Shown: in pieces, positions 15,805-24,938 of the stretch
Layout: each line of letters opens with the position of its first letter
Numbering within the stretch: position 1 is the first letter of the stretch
Assembly: GCA_031290955.1 (NCBI GenBank)
Contig: JAISLJ010000136.1
Span: forward strand, 1-46,734
Source: Zoogloeaceae bacterium
GTDB lineage: Bacteria; Pseudomonadota; Gammaproteobacteria; Burkholderiales; Rhodocyclaceae
DNA length: 46,734 bases
Direction: 5' to 3'
Notes under the pieces: model-generated
What the model was told of the DNA's origin: nothing
Databases searched by the model: none
The model's input: only the letters and a program-made list of their open reading frames with translations
Made by a program: the position numbers and the translations under genes

Positions 15805-16455
15805 ATGTGCTCCAAAAATTTGCAATCGTTGCCGTCTGTGGGCGCTCTGGCGTCCATGAAGCCACTGCCCGTGGCGGCACGAGGTTTTACGTTGGTGGAA
15901 TTGCTGGTAGTGTTCATCATCATCGCGATTATGGCGGCGTTTGCCATTCCGAATTTCAAGGAAACCTACCAGCAGGCGCGAATGACTTCCTATGCGGATG
16001 AACTGGTTTCTGCGATTCAACTGACGCGCAGTGAGGCCATCAAGCGGGGGGCAAGGGTGAGGATGGTTCCCGGTTTGGCTGCGGATTACACGCCGAGCGG
16101 CGATTATTCGCAAGGCTGGCAAATCGTGGCGGACAAATTCAGCAAGGACGGGGGAAAAGTCGTGTTGCAGAAGCACGGGCCTCTGGTAGGCGCGGAGGTT
16201 CCTGAAAAGACCAAAGACAACAGCTCTGGCACCGCGAGCGACAGCACCACGGTGATCGCCTTTGGGCGGGGCGGGCGGTGGGCGCCGGAGGATTATTCCA
16301 ATGCTCCCGTTTTTGTCCATCCAGGAAGCATCAAAACCCTCAAGCTAAGGCCAGAGGGTTGTTCCGGCACCGTCTCGGTTGCGCATGATGTCTATATTTC
16401 TTCTGACGGGCGCGTTTTTTCACGCGCGGGGCGTCCGTGTGACAGTGGTTGGTAA
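15805..16455 (+). CDS. fimT: Type IV pilus minor pilin FimT/GspH
   Basis: This 216-residue prepilin opens the operon. After a 27-residue leader ending AARG comes the class III cleavage site and the FTLVE motif with conserved Glu5, then a hydrophobic helix (LLVVFIIIAIMAAFAIPNF). The C-terminal globular domain (residues 60-216) is the GspH/FimT type, with two cysteines near the end that may form a disulfide. A strong AAAGGAGG lies nine bases before the ATG. An internal ATG at 15856 would shorten the leader to ten residues but has no ribosome site. It is expected to join the pilus tip complex with PilV, PilW, PilX and PilY1. Confidence 0.85.
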   Translation: MCSKNLQSLPSVGALASMKPLPVAARGFTLVELLVVFIIIAIMAAFAIPNFKETYQQARMTSYADELVSAIQLTRSEAIKRGARVRMVPGLAADYTPSGDYSQGWQIVADKFSKDGGKVVLQKHGPLVGAEVPEKTKDNSSGTASDSTTVIAFGRGGRWAPEDYSNAPVFVHPGSIKTLKLRPEGCSGTVSVAHDVYISSDGRVFSRAGRPCDSGW

Positions 16456-16484
16456 GGTTGATAAGGGTGAAGGAGGAACAAACC

Positions 16485-16991
16485 ATGAAACATCAAATCT
16501 TTGCGGGTCAGGGCGGGCGCGGTTTTTCGTCCGGGTTTACGATTCTGGAAGTGCTGGTGGCGGTAGTCATCTTGGCGGTTGGTCTTTTGGGCATGATCGG
16601 CTTGCAGACTTCGGCGGTGAAGCAGAACCAGAACGCGATGGCGCGCTCAATTGCCGCCGGCTATGCCGAATCCATGCTGAACAAGATGCGCGCCGATACG
16701 GAGGAAGCCAAGCTGGGGCACTATGACATCAAGTCAGAGGGCGGAAATGTGCCGCTTGCCAGTGCGGGCACTGCACCCTACAGGGAAACCCAGCGCTGGA
16801 TCAAGAATCTCGAAACGGCCTTGCCCGGCGCGAAGGTACAGGTGTGCCGAATCAATCTGGCCGATGGGAAGTACAGCCAGTGCACCGATAAAAAGGGGGA
16901 GGCCTTCCGTGTTTGCATCCGCTGGGATCAGGGGGATTCGAAGCTCTTTGATCCGAAATCGCAGCAAGTCATGTTGTTGGGGAGGCTGTGA
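16485..16991 (+). CDS. pilV: Type IV pilus minor pilin PilV
   Basis: The protein has 168 residues, with a 17-residue leader ending FSSG, then FTILEVLVAVVILAVGLLGM, the characteristic PilV N-terminal helix with Glu5, followed by GLQTSAVKQNQNAMARS. The C-terminal domain carries paired cysteines. AGGAGG lies nine bases upstream of the chosen ATG, so the longer in-frame start at 16449 is rejected. The stop codon region abuts pilW (GTGA overlap possible). Its role is a minor pilin in the priming complex that starts pilus assembly and presents PilY1. Confidence 0.85.
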   Translation: MKHQIFAGQGGRGFSSGFTILEVLVAVVILAVGLLGMIGLQTSAVKQNQNAMARSIAAGYAESMLNKMRADTEEAKLGHYDIKSEGGNVPLASAGTAPYRETQRWIKNLETALPGAKVQVCRINLADGKYSQCTDKKGEAFRVCIRWDQGDSKLFDPKSQQVMLLGRL

Positions 16992-16996
16992 AGATC

Positions 16997-18105
16997 ATGA
17001 ATACCATGCGCGCGGTGAAGAGGACGCGGGCCTTCGGGTTTGCTCCCGGCTTTACGCTGGTGGAGTTGATGGTGGCCGCAGTGTTGGGGGTGATTGTGCT
17101 CTTGGCGGTCTCTTATGCCTACATCGGCAATCGCTACAACTACCTGATGAATGCGGAATTGAGCCGCATGCAGGAGAGTGGCCGGGCGGCTTTGGATGTG
17201 ATTGCCCGCAGTCTGGAGAATGCCGGGTTCGCAGGTTGCCGTGCCGCTCCGGGGGATGTGCAGGTCACCAGCGACGTTGATGCCGATTGGGTGTCCTGGC
17301 TGAAGATGGGCTTTCTCGTGGACTCAGGGGGTGGGAGTGTGACCGGGCTGGATGGGTACACGCCCCAGTTGAGGGTCTTTGGTCCGCTGGAGATGGGCGT
17401 GGTTGCGGTGACGGGCGAGCCAGGGAGTGACGGCAAGATTCCGGTGCGCACGGGGCCGACCTTGTCTGCGATGGCGCAAATCATCCTGCCCGGCAAATCG
17501 ATCCCTGGAGGCCCCATGCTGATCAGCGATTGCTCGCAGGCATATATTTTCAATGGTGCGATTGATGCAGCGGGCGGCACGATTATGGCGGGTACGAGTG
17601 GCTTGCCCAGTGGGCACACATACACCACGGGCGCGCAGGTGGCGATGCTGGGGGAAGGCGCTCCCTTCTATCTGGCGGCAAGAAATTTGGGTGGCAGCAG
17701 CACGGTCACGAACAGGTCGGGGACGCCGGAGACGGTGATGGCCTTGCTCGGGGGGGGGGTCGTGATCAGCCTCTGGCCGATGGAGTGGCGGCGTTCCGCG
17801 TTTGCCAGCGCAAGGGTGAGCGAGGTCAAGCTACGGAGGAACTCGTCGATGCGGCGGACAAGTATTCCGACGATGTAACCATGGTGCAGATTGATCTGCT
17901 CCTCTATTCCCTGAATGACCGCCTGCTGCCGGAGGATACGCCGCAGGAATACTACCTGTGCGGTGATGCGGACGGATCGCCGAGCGTGACGATTAGCGCC
18001 ACGAATCACCCGACGCATCTGCGGCGCGTGCATCGGCTCTTCAGCACCAGCGTGGCGCTTCCCAACAAGATTCGCAACAGTGAGACGATCACTGCGGACA
18101 AGTAG
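16997..18105 (+). CDS. pilW: Type IV pilus minor pilin PilW, out of frame at a G10 tract
   Basis: The N-terminal frame gives an 18-residue leader, FTLVELMVAAVLGVIVLLAV and a PilW-type body (RMQESGRAALDVIARSLENAGF). At 17750-17759 ten consecutive G end the good reading. The frame then gives an unrelated tail (VVISLWPMEWRRS) and stops at 17878. The correct continuation is in another frame (DQPLADGVAAFRVCQRKG ... VTMVQIDLLLYSLND) and ends at 18105. Changing the tract to 8 or 11 G restores one frame of about 370 residues. The start ATG at 16997 follows GGGGAGG; a GTG at 16988 overlapping the pilV stop is possible. The break could be phase variation or a sequencing error in the homopolymer. Confidence 0.85.
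17750..17759 (+). repeat. Homopolymeric G10 tract in pilW
   Basis: Ten consecutive G residues lie inside codons 252-255 of pilW, exactly at the point where the coding signal changes frame. Such tracts are classic slipped-strand mispairing sites. Confidence 0.95.
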
Positions 18106-18168
18106 CCTTGATGGTGTTCGCATGAACGGGCACATGACGATATGAATGGAAAGGATTGAGGAAGGATC

Positions 18169-18792
18169 ATGAACGCGAGAACACGCAATTTTGGCGCGGG
18201 CGGCTTCGTCCGGCGCGAGCAGCGCGGCCTGTGGCACGGTCGGCGCATCCTTCGGCGCGGGCAGCGCGGCGCGGCGCTGGCGGTGGGGCTGGTGATGCTG
18301 GTGGTGGTCACGCTCCTGAGTCTGGCGGCAATGCAGACGGTGCGCCTGCAAGAGCGAATGGCCGGGAACCAACTCTCCAGGGCGCAAGTCTACGAGGATG
18401 CCCTGGGGGGGGCGCGTCATGCCGAAAGCTGCCTGTTGCACCGCTTGGATTGCGCGAATGACTTGGTCGCGGATATCGAGACGACAGATACAGCCAACGG
18501 TTTCTACCGTGTGAGTGAGGGTGATGCCGCGACGCAGCAGGTGGGGGATTTAAACGACCCCGCCACTTGGGAGGGGCACTCGGAGCAACAGCCTAGTGCT
18601 GGGGAACTGGTGTTGGGTATCCATCCCTGGCGGATCGTAGAACGTTTGCCGAACGCGCTGGTGGGCGCTTCGGTAAGTGTGCAGCAGCGGCGCACCTTGC
18701 AGGTGTTCCGTATCAACGTTCTCGCGGCGGATAGCGAACCGGAAACTGCGGAAAGCATTTCCATTGTGCAATCCACGCTGACGCGGGAATGA
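18169..18792 (+). CDS. pilX: Type IV pilus assembly protein PilX
   Basis: The protein has 207 residues. A basic 33-residue N-terminal region precedes QRGAALAVGLVMLVVVTLLS, then MQTVRLQERMAGNQLSR, the hallmark of PilX. As usual in this family the N-terminal motif is not a perfect class III prepilin site (no Glu5). The C-terminal half is unassigned. GAGGAAGGA lies just upstream of the ATG. It contains a G8 tract at 18405-18412 that is in frame as sequenced. It works with PilV/PilW in the minor pilin complex. Confidence 0.85.
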   Translation: MNARTRNFGAGGFVRREQRGLWHGRRILRRGQRGAALAVGLVMLVVVTLLSLAAMQTVRLQERMAGNQLSRAQVYEDALGGARHAESCLLHRLDCANDLVADIETTDTANGFYRVSEGDAATQQVGDLNDPATWEGHSEQQPSAGELVLGIHPWRIVERLPNALVGASVSVQQRRTLQVFRINVLAADSEPETAESISIVQSTLTRE

Positions 18793-18823
18793 TGTTTCAA
18801 ACTGGACTTTTCGGGAGAAAAAG

Positions 18824-21800
18824 ATGTTTTCCACTTTCAAGCAAGGCGCATCGGGCAGCAAACCAGGCAGAGGTGGCAATGCCGGTTTTGCGAGCGATGT
18901 TTGCCGAGTTGGCAATCAAGTTGCCAACCGGATGGGTAATCCAGGGCGTGGCCCCGCCGTGTGGCGGGGTCACGCCAGGGTGAAGCAGTTGACCATGCTC
19001 ATGGCAGCGGCTTTTTCCCTCCCCGCAACGGGGGCCGGGACGATCAAACCTTCCAACCAGCCTCTGATGGTTGGTGGCGGGCAACCGGCGAATGTCATGC
19101 TCTTGTTCGATAATTCGATTGGCATGGCTTCTTTTCAGTTGCCCACCAATGTGCCGGAATTCGGTCAGCACACCGGTACTTCTTATCGTCGCCAGCACTA
19201 CGGAAATCTGGCGGCGCGTTCGGTGCATCTGAACAAGCTCGCCTACAACCCCAGGAAGGAATATTCGAGGCCGAGGAAGCAGGACATCTGTTCCGGCGGC
19301 GTTTGCATGCGGGATTATTATCCCAATGTGCCCTTTAGCGCTGCGCCGCGTGACGGCTTTGGCGCGGGGCATCCAACCCCCAATGCGACCGTGGATTTGT
19401 CCAGGGATTATCAGGACCGCACCTACGGCGGTTTGACCGTGACCAGTCGCTCGCAGCCAGATGACGATGGGGCATGCACGCGCGGCACGGGGCCTGTGCC
19501 TTATCTGAATGACGGCAATTGCTCCGAGGACAACAGGGATGCCCGTCCCCGGAGCGCCTATTACACCTATTTTCGCCCGGATCGGGAAGGCCCCTATGCG
19601 TCGGGGACTGGTGTTTCTGTTGTCAATGGCGTGACCGAGACACAGGTGTTTGAATTCACTGGCGCAAGTGGTTCCAATTCCAATCTCTCAAGCATGGTCC
19701 TTACGGTTGCGGGAATTCCTGTGCAACTGGGGAAGAGGGGTGATCTTCCGGCGGGGCATGTGTGCAAGAGCAAAGCGCCGTCAACGACAAGCTCGAACTG
19801 GGATGTTGCCGAGAGGGTCGAGTGTGTGCTGAAAAACACGTCGGCATTCACGGACAATTGGACTGTGACAAGGCACTGGGGCAAGCTGACGCTAACCTCC
19901 AAGATCCCGGACCAGAATGTTGCCAATCTTCCGGAGGTGGGCTTGGGAACTTCAAAGCTCTCGCTCATCAACAAGAGTTATACCGAGGGGGCTGCCCGTT
20001 CTTTCACGCCAGCCAGCAAGGGCTGTGTCTATCAGGTGTTCAAGAAGAACACCAAAAATGCGGATGGAACCTACAGGATCTATAACATCGTTGATCTGGA
20101 TCCACGAAAGGATGCCAAGCTCTACAAGCCTTCCTGGTGCCTGAGTGCCGACAGGAAGAGCGTTGTCGGCACGGCAGCCGAGTGCGTCACGAACAGGATT
20201 GATGGGGCCGGGGATCGGGAGGACGATGGCTGGTGGGCCATTGCGCAACTGGTGGGCAATACGGGTGACGACGCGAATAACAACGGCCAGTGGGATGGCT
20301 GGCGAATTGGCTCGATTCCTGTGGGGGAAACGAAATATTCGGCGTACAGGGTGGTGAACGGTAGCGGGGGGCAGTATTTCCGCACTCCTTTCCAGGCCTG
20401 TTTTGAAGTGGTGACGGTCGGCTCGGCGCGTGATCGGGAATTGACGAACATGACGGCAGACGGAGCCAGGCAGAATTTCGCCAATTGGTATTCCTACTAC
20501 AGCAGCCGAGTCAACCTCCTGAAGGTTTCCATGAGCGAGGTGATGAATGATCTCGACGAGGATATTCGCATCGGCTTTGGCGTGACCGGCGCGGTGAAAT
20601 GGGCCGTAGACTATGCCGGAACAAGTGTTTGCGATTCGACCCCATCGGCGGGTGTATCGGCGGACTGCCCCAACGGACGCGCCTTCAACAGTTTGAATCC
20701 GGCAGCATGGGGGATGACGAGCAAGGTATTCAAGGCAGGGTTGCGTCCGAATCTGGTGGATAACATGGCAAGCCCTGCGAACGGGGATGGCTTCTATGGC
20801 ATTGAGCGTGGCGTGCGTCCGTTCAGGAATTTTGAGAATGATGACAAAAGCGTGCCGCCCGGCTACCGGGGGAAGAAGTTCAAGGATGAAGCGTTCGATT
20901 ATCTCTTCAGCTTGTCGACGGCCTCCATCCGTGATTCGGAAATGCTGAAGCAGGGAACGAGTTCCAAGGCCAGCGACGCTGCCGGCGCGCGGACGGGCAA
21001 TCTGGCCGCGCTGCGCCGCGCATTGGGCGAGGCGGGCGAATATTTTCGCACGGGGAAGCCCACGGGGCCGGACACCGGGCCAGACCTGAGAAGTCCTTGG
21101 TCGATCTACCCTGGCTTGGGCGCCATTACCCCGGATCCGAGTAAAGGAGAGACCTTCAGGAAGCAGAAAATCCTGGCCTGCCGCAAGAGCTATGCGGTGC
21201 TCGTTACCGCGGGCACCTACAACAAGAACAATGACGATAGCGGACATGACCAGAGCCTGCCGGTCAACGCCTGTGCTCACGGCGACCAGGATGGCGTAAG
21301 CGGTCCCAGTTTCACATATACGCCCAGCACTGCGCCGGTCTATGCAAGCACATGCCTTGGCGCGCTTGCAAATACATCCAGCGCTGACTACAAGGATTCA
21401 AGGAAGGTGGGTACCAAGATGGATGGGAGTGACCTCACCTTTGGCGAATACCGCATGTCCATGACACCTGTGGGAACGAAGGGCGAGGTGTTCCCCTACG
21501 AGCCGAAACTGCCCTTCGCCGACAGAAAGAACGGCAGTGATTACTCAGGCTACAAGAATACCCTGGCGGATGTTGCCATGGCCTACTGGAAAAGCGACCT
21601 CCTGGTTGGTCGGTCGGATAACGCCGATGACTTTGCGAACAATGTGCCCATCAGTGGCGAGGATTATGCTTATTGGCAGCACATGAACACTGTCATCCTG
21701 CAAATGGGGGATTCTGCCAGTGTGCGCGCACAAGGGGCGAGTGATGCCGAATATGCTCCAGTGGTGGAAAGCGTGGTTCGCGGCGAAGCCTGGCTCTTGG

Positions 21801-24310
21801 CGAAGGATCCCAGGTGGGGCTATTCCGATTCCGCCGATGCGCCGAAATGCGGCGAAAGCAACCCGACCGGCGACGGTGTCGGCGGCACGGAATGGTGCGA
21901 TCCCATCGGCGACACTGGCGTTGACCTTGGCTCCAGCAGCAAGGGCGCACAGGTGTTGGGCGTGCCGAGAAGCCGCATGTACGGCAACGATCTCCTGCAT
22001 GCCGCCATCAACGGACGCGGTGGCTATTATTCGGTGGAATCCCCGGAAGGTCTTGCGGATGCGCTCAGGAAGGCGATGGAGAGCATGAAGGAAAGCGGTT
22101 TTTCCTTCACGCGGGTAGAAACCAACAGTGGCTCCAGAGCGCCGCGTGCTCTCCTGTATTATGCCAAGTTCAGTTCCAACAACTGGTATGGCGATCTTGA
22201 TGCTTATCGCATTTGCACGGGCGCGGATGTGGAACGGGATTGGGATCGCACGGTAAACCCGCCAACCTGGAAAGCAGGCCAGGGAAATTCCCGCTCCCAG
22301 TGCCGCAACGAGGGCGATCCCTGGAAATGGCCGGATTGGCGCGTGAACAGCAAGGATGGCGGCGGCGCGCAAGGTGTCCTGAACACCCAGGCGCTGGATC
22401 GCCGCAATATCTATGCGGGCATGGGCTGGGGAGACAGCGCCTTGGTCGAATTCACGACTGCCAAGGCCCGCGAGTTTGGCTTGAGCGCGGATCTGATCGA
22501 GTACCTGCGTGGCAGCGCGGCGCAGGAAGCGCAGAACGGCGGCCCTTTCCGGGATCGTAATACCTCCGAGATGACCGTGATTTGCGGCACGGACGCCAAT
22601 CCGGAACCTTGCAAGACAGATGGCAGCAACAGGGAAACTGCGCATCGACCAGCGCCCGAACGCCACTTGATGGGGGATATCATCAATTCCTCGCCGGTAT
22701 TCGTGGGCAATGATGATTTCGGCTTCTCCAGCGCCGGTTCGCTGACCATCGCCCAGCGTATCGCCTACATCACGCGCAAGACCACCACCAACAAGAACCG
22801 CCGTGAACTCGTCTGGGTGGGCGCGAACGATGGCATGCTGCATGCCTTCGACGCCTCGCCCAATTCCACGTCGGATGGCACACGCGGCAGTGGTGATGCC
22901 GGAGGCAAGGAAATCTTTGCCTTCATTCCCTATCATGCCCTGTTGAAGATCGGAGCCTTGAGTCGGCCGAATTACATCCATGAATACTATGTGGATGGTG
23001 AGATCGCTGTTGGCGACGCCCTGCTTGCCGCTGCGGGCGGTGACGAATGGCATACTGTGCTGGTGGGTTCGTCCGGTCTGGGCGGCGGCGCGTATTACGC
23101 GCTGGATATTGAGGATCCCGACAACATCAAGAAGCTTTGGGAAGTTTCCAGCGCCGCATCGGAAACCGAAGACCGCTACGGCAAGATCGGCGCGTTCACG
23201 GTCGGCAAGGCCAGCATTGCCCAAGTGGGCGTGGCGGTTTCTGGCGCTTCCCCGACCACCGCCGGGCAATGGGCGGCTGTTTTCGGGAATGGCTACAACA
23301 GCACGGGTAACGTTGCCGCGCTCTATGTGGTGAATCTCAAGGATGGCGCGCCGATTGCCGTGCTGACGACGCCTGCTGATACTCCCCCCAACACAGCGGC
23401 CAACGGCCTTGCCGCCCCGGTGCTTGCGGATTTCGAGCACGATGGCCGGGCGGATGTCGCCTACGCGGGCGACCTGTATGGCAACCTCTGGCGCTTTCCG
23501 CTGGGCAAGCTTGATGGCGACAAAACCGGGGCGGGAGCGGCCACGCTCATCTTCAAGGCAGGCGCGGACCAGCCGATTACCGGGCAACCGGAAGTCGCGG
23601 TCATCAAGGGCAAGGTCATGGTGTACTTCGGGACGGGTAAATACCTTGAGATGGAGGACAGGGATTCTGTCGCCGTCCAGGCTTTCTATGGCGTGCAGGA
23701 TCCCTGCGGCAAAAGCAGTTCCGCCTGCACTGCCACGCCTCTGACGCCCGCTGATCTTGTCCAGCAGACCATCACGAAGGAAGTTCAGAAGCGCGTTTGC
23801 CCTGTCGGCACGGGCACCACCTGCGTCTCTCCCACGGTTGCCGATGTGCGCCTGGTCTCGAACAATACGCCCGTTCCCCATGCCACGACTGGCGCACTGG
23901 ATAAATTCGGTTTCTATCTCACGCTGAAAGTGGACAGCAAGAATGCGGAGGGCGAGCGCGTGATCGCCAAGCCTGTGGTTTGGGATGACCGCGTGATGTT
24001 CACCAGCATCATCCCCGGTGACAATTCCTGCGCGACGGAAGGTGACGGCTGGCTCTATGAGCTGGATCCGGAATGGGGGGGAAGGCTGAAATTCAGTGTC
24101 TTTGATCTCGACGGAGACAAGAAGTTTGGCGATGTCAATGACGAGGTAGACGGAAAATACGCGAGTGGCAGGCGGGTCGGCTTGAACGGCGGCGGCCTTT
24201 CCACTCGCGGCAACACCAAGTACGTGGGCGGCAAGGGCGGCATCACGGCGATTGCCAACAACCCGGAACAAGGCGTACAAGGCCGCAGGGCGATCCTGCG
24301 CCTGCGCTGA
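18824..24310 (+). CDS. pilY1: Type IV pilus tip adhesin PilY1
   Basis: At 1828 residues it is much longer than Pseudomonas PilY1 (about 1160). A signal-like segment (VKQLTMLMAAAFSLPATGAG) starts only near residue 53, so translation may really begin at 18980-19001. The ATG at 18824 has GGGAGA upstream and was kept. The N-terminal part has VMLLFDNSIGM, a degenerate von Willebrand-type metal site (DxSxS altered). The C-terminal third is the PilC/PilY1 beta-propeller (RRELVWVGANDGMLHAFDA, WHTVLVGSSGLGGGAYYALD), with a calcium-loop-like DFEHDGRADVAYAGDLYGNL. Near the end DLDGDKKFGDVND is EF-hand-like. It is expected at the pilus tip in adhesion and surface sensing. Confidence 0.9.
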   Translation: MFSTFKQGASGSKPGRGGNAGFASDVCRVGNQVANRMGNPGRGPAVWRGHARVKQLTMLMAAAFSLPATGAGTIKPSNQPLMVGGGQPANVMLLFDNSIGMASFQLPTNVPEFGQHTGTSYRRQHYGNLAARSVHLNKLAYNPRKEYSRPRKQDICSGGVCMRDYYPNVPFSAAPRDGFGAGHPTPNATVDLSRDYQDRTYGGLTVTSRSQPDDDGACTRGTGPVPYLNDGNCSEDNRDARPRSAYYTYFRPDREGPYASGTGVSVVNGVTETQVFEFTGASGSNSNLSSMVLTVAGIPVQLGKRGDLPAGHVCKSKAPSTTSSNWDVAERVECVLKNTSAFTDNWTVTRHWGKLTLTSKIPDQNVANLPEVGLGTSKLSLINKSYTEGAARSFTPASKGCVYQVFKKNTKNADGTYRIYNIVDLDPRKDAKLYKPSWCLSADRKSVVGTAAECVTNRIDGAGDREDDGWWAIAQLVGNTGDDANNNGQWDGWRIGSIPVGETKYSAYRVVNGSGGQYFRTPFQACFEVVTVGSARDRELTNMTADGARQNFANWYSYYSSRVNLLKVSMSEVMNDLDEDIRIGFGVTGAVKWAVDYAGTSVCDSTPSAGVSADCPNGRAFNSLNPAAWGMTSKVFKAGLRPNLVDNMASPANGDGFYGIERGVRPFRNFENDDKSVPPGYRGKKFKDEAFDYLFSLSTASIRDSEMLKQGTSSKASDAAGARTGNLAALRRALGEAGEYFRTGKPTGPDTGPDLRSPWSIYPGLGAITPDPSKGETFRKQKILACRKSYAVLVTAGTYNKNNDDSGHDQSLPVNACAHGDQDGVSGPSFTYTPSTAPVYASTCLGALANTSSADYKDSRKVGTKMDGSDLTFGEYRMSMTPVGTKGEVFPYEPKLPFADRKNGSDYSGYKNTLADVAMAYWKSDLLVGRSDNADDFANNVPISGEDYAYWQHMNTVILQMGDSASVRAQGASDAEYAPVVESVVRGEAWLLAKDPRWGYSDSADAPKCGESNPTGDGVGGTEWCDPIGDTGVDLGSSSKGAQVLGVPRSRMYGNDLLHAAINGRGGYYSVESPEGLADALRKAMESMKESGFSFTRVETNSGSRAPRALLYYAKFSSNNWYGDLDAYRICTGADVERDWDRTVNPPTWKAGQGNSRSQCRNEGDPWKWPDWRVNSKDGGGAQGVLNTQALDRRNIYAGMGWGDSALVEFTTAKAREFGLSADLIEYLRGSAAQEAQNGGPFRDRNTSEMTVICGTDANPEPCKTDGSNRETAHRPAPERHLMGDIINSSPVFVGNDDFGFSSAGSLTIAQRIAYITRKTTTNKNRRELVWVGANDGMLHAFDASPNSTSDGTRGSGDAGGKEIFAFIPYHALLKIGALSRPNYIHEYYVDGEIAVGDALLAAAGGDEWHTVLVGSSGLGGGAYYALDIEDPDNIKKLWEVSSAASETEDRYGKIGAFTVGKASIAQVGVAVSGASPTTAGQWAAVFGNGYNSTGNVAALYVVNLKDGAPIAVLTTPADTPPNTAANGLAAPVLADFEHDGRADVAYAGDLYGNLWRFPLGKLDGDKTGAGAATLIFKAGADQPITGQPEVAVIKGKVMVYFGTGKYLEMEDRDSVAVQAFYGVQDPCGKSSSACTATPLTPADLVQQTITKEVQKRVCPVGTGTTCVSPTVADVRLVSNNTPVPHATTGALDKFGFYLTLKVDSKNAEGERVIAKPVVWDDRVMFTSIIPGDNSCATEGDGWLYELDPEWGGRLKFSVFDLDGDKKFGDVNDEVDGKYASGRRVGLNGGGLSTRGNTKYVGGKGGITAIANNPEQGVQGRRAILRLR
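18909..18979 (+). repeat. Two hairpins in the 5' coding part of pilY1
   Basis: TTGGCAA and TTGCCAA pair across a 5-base loop at about 18909-18927. GGCGTGGCCCCGCC pairs with GGCGGGGTCACGCC across GTGT at about 18945-18976, with one G-T pair. Both lie between the annotated ATG and the signal-like segment. Confidence 0.6.
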
Positions 24311-24337
24311 AGATTTGGGAAGAAAAGGAGGAAAATC

Positions 24338-24916
24338 ATGAAAAACATCATCATCCCGGCAGGCAAGAGTTTCACGTCTGCCGGAGCGAGCAGGGCCAAT
24401 GCCCCCCTTGTTCCCCTCCCCCTCTGGGGGCAGAGGGGAGGGAGCCCAAACGCAACCCGTGGCTTCACGCTCATCGAACTGATGATCGTCGTCTCGATCC
24501 TCGCGGTGCTCGCGGCGCTTGCGCTCACGTCCTTCCAGAAACAAGCTCTGCGCGCCAACCGCGTGGAATGCGTGGGGGCCATGATGGCCGAAAGCGGCAA
24601 GTTGGAACGCGCCTACTCTTTCACTCGCGATTACGGGAAGGTCTACAGCGGTACTCTCAACGACAGCAAGCTCACTTCCTGCCCGCTTGACACGAACGGC
24701 AGCACCAGTGCCAACAAGCAGACGTATACGGTCACGGTCAATTCCACGAAGACGACCTACACGATCGTTGCCATACCGATCGGCAGGCAGGCGCAGGATT
24801 CCTGTGGCGGACTCGCGCTTACGCATCTGGGCGAGAAGAAATCCGGCGTCAGCGACAGCACTGGCGCCAGCGCTGCGCACAACAACGATGCAATCGCCGC
24901 TGCCTGCTGGCGCTAA
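24338..24916 (+). CDS. pilE: Type IV pilin, PilE-like (first copy)
   Basis: The protein has 192 residues. The leader is unusually long at 42 residues, ending NATRG, before FTLIELMIVVSILAVLAALA with Glu5 intact. The mature domain has cysteines in VECVGAM, LTSCPLD, DSCGGLAL and the C-terminal ACWR, and a PilE-type IPIGRQAQDSCGG block. The leader contains a C/G-rich palindrome (24413-24442) that translates to LVPLPLWGQRGGS and looks inserted. AAAAGGAGG precedes the ATG. Whether it is the major subunit or a minor PilE cannot be told; its place behind pilY1 is the usual place of the minor pilin PilE. Confidence 0.82.
   Translation: MKNIIIPAGKSFTSAGASRANAPLVPLPLWGQRGGSPNATRGFTLIELMIVVSILAVLAALALTSFQKQALRANRVECVGAMMAESGKLERAYSFTRDYGKVYSGTLNDSKLTSCPLDTNGSTSANKQTYTVTVNSTKTTYTIVAIPIGRQAQDSCGGLALTHLGEKKSGVSDSTGASAAHNNDAIAAACWR
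24413..24442 (+). repeat. C/G-rich hairpin inside the PilE1 leader
   Basis: CCCTCCCCCTCTG pairs with CAGAGGGGAGGG across GGGG, with one bulged C. It encodes leader residues not seen in other pilins, which suggests a small palindromic element accepted in frame. Confidence 0.55.
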
Positions 24917-24938
24917 GGCGGCAAGGAGGAACAATATC

